DNA of 28,648 nucleotides from IMG/VR virus record IMGVR_UViG_3300046467_000278, positions 1 to 28,648 of that record; one strand, written 5' to 3'. Position 1 is the stretch's first letter. Each line of letters starts with the position of its first letter. Position numbers and translations under genes: made by a program. This DNA comes from a virus. Under the pieces are notes generated by a model that did not search any database, had not been told where the DNA came from, and saw nothing but the letters and a program-made list of their open reading frames with translations. Below are positions 24,009 through 28,648 of the stretch, one piece after another.

Positions 24009-24206
24009 CTAAGGATGCATGGACAATATAGTCCATATGACTCCAGCCCCGCCAACGATTATCGTTCCCGCGACACCAATCATAATTGTTTCTATTCTTG
24101 TAACTTGTGAGTCTAAAGCATCAAACCGATTGAATGCAGTTTTCCATCGCTCGGCACATACAGCTTCATGTCTCGCAAGGTCTGCCGCGACATCGTCTAC
24201 GTTCAC
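24009..24206 (-). CDS. Membrane-anchored small protein, XhlA/holin-like
   Basis: This 65-residue protein has an N-terminal helical, coiled-coil-like part (residues 1-40, with RWKTAFNRFDALDSQVTRIE) and a single C-terminal membrane helix IMIGVAGTIIVGGAGVIWTIL (41-61). That layout matches haemolysin XhlA-type and some holin-associated proteins. It is the first gene after the 24254-24294 promoter. I chose GTG 24206, preceded by GGGGGAGAAAG; no ATG gives this frame. Together with the 59-residue membrane protein it could form a holin pair. Confidence 0.6.
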   Translation of the reverse strand: MNVDDVAADLARHEAVCAERWKTAFNRFDALDSQVTRIETIMIGVAGTIIVGGAGVIWTILSMHP

Positions 24207-24253
24207 CTTTCTCCCCCATAAAAATTTCCTGCGTATAAATACACATTTCCTAT

Positions 24254-24294
24254 ATTATACTAAATTTTGTGGTTGTTGTCAAGAACTATTTTTG
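24254..24294 (-). promoter_or_regulatory. Consensus sigma70 promoter for the small-gene and terminase unit
   Basis: Minus strand: TTGACA (24282-24277), 17-bp spacer, TATAAT (24259-24254), pointing at the gene starting at 24206. The 18-bp block CAAAAATAGTTCTTGACA (24294-24277) is identical to that at 20777-20794 and here includes the last codons and stop of the cyclase gene. It separates the accessory operon from the packaging genes. Confidence 0.88.
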
Positions 24295-26055
24295 TATGGT
24301 GTATATTTTAACTGGTTCCGACTTGCCTTTTACAACAACTTCGTCCAAGAATTCATATTCATACCCATCTACTAGACTATGCTCGGAAATAATTAAATCC
24401 GTCTCATAAGTCTTACAGCTACTTTCTAAGCGAGCAGCGAGGTTAACAGCATCGCCAAGAACACTGTAATCGAACCTAGTATTACTACCCATGTTGCCGA
24501 CAACACAAAGTCCTGTGTTAATTCCGCATCCAGTATGGATTTCAGGGATTTTTTCAGCTTTAAATATTTCATTTAATTCTCCTAATGCTTCTCTCATTTC
24601 AAGAGCGCACTCAGTAGCTTTTCTTTCTTGGTCTTCCACGTCTAAGGGAGCATTCCAGAAAGCCATAATGCAGTCTCCCATGTACTTATCCACACATCCC
24701 TCGTGCTTCTGTATTATCTCAGTCTGATTAGTTAAAAAACGATTAACTATCTCCACTAATTTTTGTGGATCCGACTGGTATTTTTCCGAAATTGGGGTAA
24801 ATCCCCGAATATCCGAAAATAGAAAAGTCATACGTTTTGTAACCCCACCCAGTCTCAGTAATGTTGGGTCTTTTTGTAATTTTTCAACCAAGGCAGGACT
24901 AACATAGGTCCCAAATTGTTGTTTGATCTGTAATCTCAACAAGTATTGAGTAATAAAACTACGGAATTGTACAATACTCCAGAATAAAAACAGGATCACG
25001 AGCGATCCCGAGACGTCAAGTAAGTAGGAAGACTCTATAAGCTTCCATGAAGTGAAGCCAGTCCCTCCTAATAGTACTAAAATGACAGGTACGCTAAGAT
25101 ATATGTTACTAGCTACTATCATAATTGCTATCATTCCTGTAACTAGTATGGTAAGTTCCGCCCATAGGCTCCATGAGGGTTGGGAAAGTGCGTTTCCGTT
25201 TACTATTGTGTTAAGAACTGTTGCTTGGATATCATGTGGGTACTTTACCCCGCCTGGAGTTGCTACAAGAGGAGCCACTCCCTCTGCTGTTACACCAAAT
25301 ATTACAAAGGGTGCAGGTATCGGCTCTTTTAAATACTCTAAAGCGGTCTGTCTATAGAACTTGGTATTCCAATTCGCCCAAACAGTACCGTTTTCACTAG
25401 TTATTATCTTATTGTATTGCGGAAGCCTTATCCATTCGACTCCTGTCTCTTCAGTCTTTATCTGATAGCTGGGGTCTCCAGTACCAAGTCGAAGCATTTC
25501 GAGTGCAAAGCTAGGATATATCCTATTTTCTACACTTATTGCGAGAGGAATCCTTCTTACGACCCCGTCTAGCTCTGGGCTTGTTGATATTAGCCCCACG
25601 CCTTGGCTTTCTAACGCTGACCGTAAAATTCCGGGGTATTGATATAGCCATTCTGCTGGATTTCCTCCTCCTAACTGCGCCGTTCCTACATGTGGTCCGC
25701 CTTCAAAGGCTTGCGTGCTTCCTATAAAGGAAAGTACAGTAGGAATGTGATTTAAAGTTGTCTGAAATATCTCATCTTTGCCATGAAGGTCTTTATCTGG
25801 AAAAGCTACAGTGATTCCTGGTACACCTTGAGTAATAGTCAGTAAATTAGCATACACATCTCTTGATAAAGGGTATCCTCCAAACTTTTCTACTGTATCT
25901 TCATCAATATCTACTAATAAGATCATTTCATCTTGAACTTCGTCCCGAGACATTATCAAAGCATCAAGTGACTTGAGCTCTAGTATCTGAAAAGGGTACG
26001 GATTCCAAATAAAAAGCGCCGCAAGAGCGGCAGCTAGTAGTAAATTGACTTTCAT
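24286..26055 (-). CDS. CHASE2-domain membrane nucleotide (adenylate) cyclase, class III
   Basis: This 589-residue protein is a transmembrane sensor that should make cAMP on an external signal. An N-terminal membrane helix (about 3-17) is followed by a periplasmic CHASE2 sensor (about 22-290; MILLVDIDEDTVEKFGGYPL, later FVIFGVTAEGVAPLVATPGG). Three membrane helices (about 297-365) and a class III cyclase domain (about 400-580) come next. The cyclase keeps both metal-binding Asp residues (FSDIRGFT and KYMGDCIMAFW), the Lys before MGD for adenine binding, and the GDAVNLAARLE motif with catalytic Asn and Arg, so it looks active. I chose ATG 26055, which overlaps the previous stop (TAATG), over the TTG at 26082. 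The gene is unusual for a phage. FecR genes often neighbour such cyclases in bacteria, as here. Guanylate cyclase activity is the alternative. Confidence 0.9.
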   Translation of the reverse strand: MKVNLLLAAALAALFIWNPYPFQILELKSLDALIMSRDEVQDEMILLVDIDEDTVEKFGGYPLSRDVYANLLTITQGVPGITVAFPDKDLHGKDEIFQTTLNHIPTVLSFIGSTQAFEGGPHVGTAQLGGGNPAEWLYQYPGILRSALESQGVGLISTSPELDGVVRRIPLAISVENRIYPSFALEMLRLGTGDPSYQIKTEETGVEWIRLPQYNKIITSENGTVWANWNTKFYRQTALEYLKEPIPAPFVIFGVTAEGVAPLVATPGGVKYPHDIQATVLNTIVNGNALSQPSWSLWAELTILVTGMIAIMIVASNIYLSVPVILVLLGGTGFTSWKLIESSYLLDVSGSLVILFLFWSIVQFRSFITQYLLRLQIKQQFGTYVSPALVEKLQKDPTLLRLGGVTKRMTFLFSDIRGFTPISEKYQSDPQKLVEIVNRFLTNQTEIIQKHEGCVDKYMGDCIMAFWNAPLDVEDQERKATECALEMREALGELNEIFKAEKIPEIHTGCGINTGLCVVGNMGSNTRFDYSVLGDAVNLAARLESSCKTYETDLIISEHSLVDGYEYEFLDEVVVKGKSEPVKIYTIQK

Positions 26056-26900
26056 TAGTCTTGTGTTACTGCAATGGTACAACCACCTACAGTTATGCAG
26101 GTCTGAGTTAGAGTATAGTTCTGTGTTGTATTACTATGCTGTGAAATATCTAAATCAGTTCCATAAGTTCCATTGAGTGTGATAGTTGCGTTGTGTTCAC
26201 CATTTCCGTCTTGAAGATAATCTACTACATTGTCATCATTGTTGATAGTTAGATAAAATTCTTTTCCACCATCAGCTTTTTGTTTACCAAAGACAGAGTT
26301 ATCATCTCCGTATAAGTAGATTCTTGCATTATGCCCACTACAGATATTAGCAGAACAATTTCGTTGTTGTCCAACTATTGTATTATTATTTCCGTGTATA
26401 TCTAAAGTAACTGAATGACCCCCGCCTTCTGTGTTATCTACAGCCCAACTAGTATCTGTTCGACTTGAAATTTCAAATCCTTGCGCCCACCATAGTTTAT
26501 TGTCTGTTCCATAACTTACGTGGAATTGAATATCATTTTTATTACAAGCAGTTCCTTTAGTACAATTTTGCCAGAGTTTTATATCTTGGTCGTCAAAGTC
26601 TATATCACCGCCCCAAGCAACTCCTGAACCCCAACTAGGATAATCATTAGCATATCCAATTTCATTATTATTCCCTTTCTGATAAATCTCAATATCAACG
26701 TTGTCTCCGTCTCCTAATGAAAAGAATATATCATTGTTATATCCTTCTTGAGTAATATCTAAAGTTAGGTTATCTCCTTGAGCTACCTGATCAATAACTA
26801 TTTCATTATCTCCCCAAACCTTTTGTGCTCCGAAAATTAGTACTAAAATGACGGCAAGACAGCCGAAGTATACAATAGTAATTTTGTTATTTTCTTTCAT
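26055..26900 (-). CDS. Curlin-like repeat protein, exported
   Basis: This 281-residue protein has an N-terminal hydrophobic anchor or signal (ITIVYFGCLAVILVLIFGAQ, residues 7-26), then many strand-like repeats resembling CsgA/curlin repeats: DITQEGYNNDI, EIYQKGNNNEI, DIHGNNNTIVGQ and LYGDDNSVFGKQ. These Gln-x-Gly-x-Asn-Asn and Gly-x-x-Asn patterns give a beta-solenoid or amyloid-type fold. Three short Cys-bracketed loops (NCTKGTACN, NCSANICSG, TCITVGGC) are unlike E. coli CsgA and suggest disulfides. The C-terminus resembles the partial protein at 28528-28648. ATG overlaps the upstream stop (TAATG). A cell-surface adhesin, fibre or matrix subunit is likely; no CsgG- or CsgF-like export gene is in the window. 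Confidence 0.72.
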   Translation of the reverse strand: MKENNKITIVYFGCLAVILVLIFGAQKVWGDNEIVIDQVAQGDNLTLDITQEGYNNDIFFSLGDGDNVDIEIYQKGNNNEIGYANDYPSWGSGVAWGGDIDFDDQDIKLWQNCTKGTACNKNDIQFHVSYGTDNKLWWAQGFEISSRTDTSWAVDNTEGGGHSVTLDIHGNNNTIVGQQRNCSANICSGHNARIYLYGDDNSVFGKQKADGGKEFYLTINNDDNVVDYLQDGNGEHNATITLNGTYGTDLDISQHSNTTQNYTLTQTCITVGGCTIAVTQD

Positions 26901-27274
26901 TAAAATCTCTTCCTCCAGTAAATGCCATTATGTGCAACTACTAATCCTTGGGTTGCATTCAACCACCACAAGGCTTTTTCTCTCTTAATTAAATCTTTGT
27001 CCAACATATAGTAGATTCCAATATTTCCTATTACTTTAAGCATCACTACCTCGTGTTTTTGTGGGTGAGAACCTAAAATTGGGTTCGCCTCATGGATCAT
27101 GCAGTTAGATAGTTTTTGACAATCTATCATTTTAAATGCCTGATAAGTATCTAGTGCAGATAAGGCTATATAGCTATGATATAGCTTTCTTTCCGTCTCA
27201 GTCCATTGTTTATAGGCAGCGTCGCATGAGCCTGCTGCACTTAAAAATAATATTGCTAGTAGGAGCTTAGTCAT
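26900..27274 (-). CDS. Putative lipoprotein, unknown family
   Basis: This 124-residue protein begins MTKLLLAILFLSAAGSCDAA, a signal peptide with a possible lipobox (A-G-S-C17). The mature part has a pattern seen in small phage and bacterial proteins: helix LYHSYIALSALDTYQAFKMI, then CxxxxxC (C-QKLSN-C), EANPILGSHP, a hydrophobic helix (VIGNIGIYYML), and a basic end. I chose ATG 27274, which overlaps the stop of the 59-residue gene (ATGA), over TTG 27292. It would sit at the outer membrane or inner membrane face of the periplasm, near the FecR and cyclase products. Confidence 0.65.
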   Translation of the reverse strand: MTKLLLAILFLSAAGSCDAAYKQWTETERKLYHSYIALSALDTYQAFKMIDCQKLSNCMIHEANPILGSHPQKHEVVMLKVIGNIGIYYMLDKDLIKREKALWWLNATQGLVVAHNGIYWRKRF

Positions 27275-27450
27275 GTTGTTTCCATATAGCAATTCTTGGT
27301 TACGTGCTGATTATTCATCTGACGTGCCCAGTCTAGCTCTTGGATAAGTCTATTGTACCATTGCTTATCGTGTTCAGTGTTAGGTCTAGATAACTCCTCT
27401 TTGAGTTGTTCGATCCTTACCTCAATATAATTTGGTTTTACTCTTTTCAT
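27271..27450 (-). CDS. Hypothetical 59-residue protein
   Basis: This short cytoplasmic, highly charged protein (MKRVKPNYIEVRIEQLKEEL and a second helix QWYNRLIQELDWARQM) looks like a two-helix coiled coil. AGGAG lies eight bases before ATG 27450, 11 bp after the FecR stop. Its stop overlaps the start of the lipoprotein gene (ATGA). No family is recognised. Small helical proteins with this LKEEL and WYNRLIQEL style are common in phage genomes, which supports a phage origin for the cassette. Confidence 0.6.
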   Translation of the reverse strand: MKRVKPNYIEVRIEQLKEELSRPNTEHDKQWYNRLIQELDWARQMNNQHVTKNCYMETT

Positions 27451-27461
27451 ACGAAATCTCC

Positions 27462-28583
27462 TTAATTCGTTTGTGTTATAATTATACTTACCGCGTACCC
27501 ATCTCCTACGGTTATTAAACTTTCTTTTTCATCTGTTATAGTGCTTATTGATGCATTTGCATATATAGGCATCTTAATACTGATTATTCCTGTTACTTCA
27601 CGATAAAACCATATTTGACCAGATGAGTCAACTATAGTATTATACTGACTATCTTTATCAAAACCTGGTGCTGTACCCGTTATATTAACATTATCAAAGC
27701 CTTTGCTTTTCTTTCTACTAAGTAGATCGCCTTCTTCGATAATGGATAGCATATCTTGTAAAAAATCTACATTTAGTAGATCCATATCAAGTTCTGTATA
27801 TTCTAATTCTCTTTTATCTAAGTGATCTTTCTCTAATTCATTAAATTCAAGAAAATCAGCAGTGAATACATTGGTTTTACTATTTTCATTTGCTTCTTCT
27901 TGTACTGCTTGTTGCACCTCTGCAGGAGCACTTACAATAAATAAATTATCAATTTGAGCAACAGTAATATTTGTAATAGTTACAGGTCTTACTGGAGGAG
28001 TTGAAATAGTGGATACCATCGTTGCTTGGTATGCTTCATTTAGTGTTACTACTCCGCCCTGATTAGTTACTGTTATCTCTCCAGACGCATGTCCATTTAA
28101 GTCTGGTAAAAGAATGATTAGGCTACGTCCCAACTCATCTACGGTAGCTGTGAAATCCGTTCCACGAATACCAATAGTAGCCGTAGGAGTTTCAATCCTA
28201 ATGTTTGCCTTGTTAATCATTCCAAGTTTGCCAGAAGTGAATCTGGCTGTTCCCATAGCAAACTTCATTGCCATTTTAGATTTTGAAGGATCGGGGTCAT
28301 AAATAACCTCGTCTATCAAAACCCTGCTATGTTCTGTTAGCCGTAGTTCTGCTTCATCAGCAAATTCCACCGCTATGCGCCCGTTGCCCGTATTGAGCGT
28401 ATCGTATAATTCTACGTCTGCTCCTACTGTGGCAACAAGTTCATTTTGCGCTCTAGTTAAAGAGCCGATTCCCGTTTGTTCTGTAATGTCTCCTATTGGA
28501 GCTGCCCATACAGTGACGGGGAAAATACTAATCAGTAGTATCTTTCTGGTTAATTGTAACAGTTGCACCTTCTGAGTCCACAT
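27462..28583 (-). CDS. FecR-domain exported protein
   Basis: This 373-residue protein has an N-terminal signal peptide (IFPVTVWA, cleavage near residue 28) and a FecR domain (about 35-170): the GNGRIAVEFADEAELRLTEH strand pair and the hallmark TPTATIGIRGTDF at about 130-142. The domain continues to a NQGGVVTLNEAYQAT segment. The remaining 170 residues are acidic and unrecognised (ELEKDHLDKRELEYTELDMD). FecR domains sense or bind ligands in the periplasm; here no sigma factor is adjacent, so it may act with the CHASE2 cyclase. ATG 28583 lies within the end of the previous gene (56 bp overlap) with no clear ribosome-binding site; GTG slightly downstream is an alternative start. Confidence 0.85.
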   Translation of the reverse strand: MWTQKVQLLQLTRKILLISIFPVTVWAAPIGDITEQTGIGSLTRAQNELVATVGADVELYDTLNTGNGRIAVEFADEAELRLTEHSRVLIDEVIYDPDPSKSKMAMKFAMGTARFTSGKLGMINKANIRIETPTATIGIRGTDFTATVDELGRSLIILLPDLNGHASGEITVTNQGGVVTLNEAYQATMVSTISTPPVRPVTITNITVAQIDNLFIVSAPAEVQQAVQEEANENSKTNVFTADFLEFNELEKDHLDKRELEYTELDMDLLNVDFLQDMLSIIEEGDLLSRKKSKGFDNVNITGTAPGFDKDSQYNTIVDSSGQIWFYREVTGIISIKMPIYANASISTITDEKESLITVGDGYAVSIIITQTN

Positions 28584-28648
28584 CTATATTTATTATGCCT
28601 GAGCAGGAAGAAATTCCACTAGGACAGGTTCCAGATTTTTGAATAATG
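28528..28648 (-). CDS. Curlin-like repeat protein, C-terminal end only
   Basis: Only the last 39 codons lie in the window; the gene continues to the right. The visible end reads IIQKSGTCPSGISSC, then INIDVDSEGATVTINQKD, with a Cys-bracketed loop followed by beta strands and a Gln-Lys end. It has the same style as the end of the 26055-26900 protein. It is probably a second member of the same curlin-like family. Its last 56 bp overlap the FecR gene in another frame. Confidence 0.5.
   Translation of the reverse strand, partial: IIQKSGTCPSGISSCSGIINIDVDSEGATVTINQKDTTD

Noticed and set aside
26053-26082. Cyclase start at TTG 26082
   Set aside because: ATG 26055 overlaps the upstream stop in the TAATG arrangement used by many neighbours and directly begins the membrane signal.
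24286-28648. Bacterial chromosome next to a prophage end
   Set aside because: No integrase or attachment site is seen, the genes are packed like phage genes, the phage promoter block includes the cyclase stop codon, and a small phage-style gene lies inside the cassette. Not fully excluded without the right flank.
1-28648. tRNA genes, CRISPR arrays, insertion sequences
   Set aside because: No cloverleaf-like sequence, regularly spaced repeats or transposase-like ORF was noticed when reading both strands.

Overview
The window is a contiguous stretch of an AT-rich tailed-phage genome. Every supported gene is on the minus strand, so biological order runs from high to low coordinates. The morphogenesis genes follow the lambda/HK97 plan: terminase, HNH protein, portal, fused prohead protease and capsid protein, connectors, tail tube, G/GT chaperones, tape measure, then M, L, K, I and J homologues. 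This indicates a siphovirus. The 1387-residue tape measure, at roughly 0.15 nm per residue, suggests a tail near 200 nm. Periplasmic sensor, lipoprotein and curlin-like genes point to a Gram-negative host. AT richness and the style of the small genes suggest a marine bacterium, but that is inference. No integrase, repressor, replication gene, tRNA, CRISPR array or attachment site was seen.

Right part (28648 to 24286): a tightly packed, overlapping accessory operon. It holds the end of a curlin-like protein, a FecR-domain exported protein, a 59-residue protein, a small putative lipoprotein, a second curlin-like protein with cysteine-bracketed loops, and a membrane CHASE2-class III nucleotide cyclase with all expected catalytic residues. 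These are sensing and cell-surface genes, not virion genes, and they are the most unusual content of the window.

Middle (24285 to 20807): a consensus sigma70 promoter starts a run of small genes. These include a holin-like membrane protein, a second small membrane protein, a zinc-ribbon mini-protein, two basic 45-residue proteins and two related small beta-rich proteins, leading to the large terminase. A second nearly identical promoter (TTGACA, 17 bp, TATAAT, with the same 12 bp upstream) drives HNH, portal, capsid and tail genes.

Left part (20733 to 1): the head and tail operon. Expression seems tuned at several points. An internal ribosome-binding site inside the protease-capsid ORF could give capsid protein alone. 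Terminator-like hairpins follow the capsid and tail-tube genes. A textbook -1 frameshift signal (A_AAT_TTT plus a hairpin) produces the G-T fusion. Most other junctions are ATGA or TAATG overlaps, implying translational coupling. The J gene runs off the left edge. The longest stretch without a gene is about 80 bp, so there are no large unexplained gaps.
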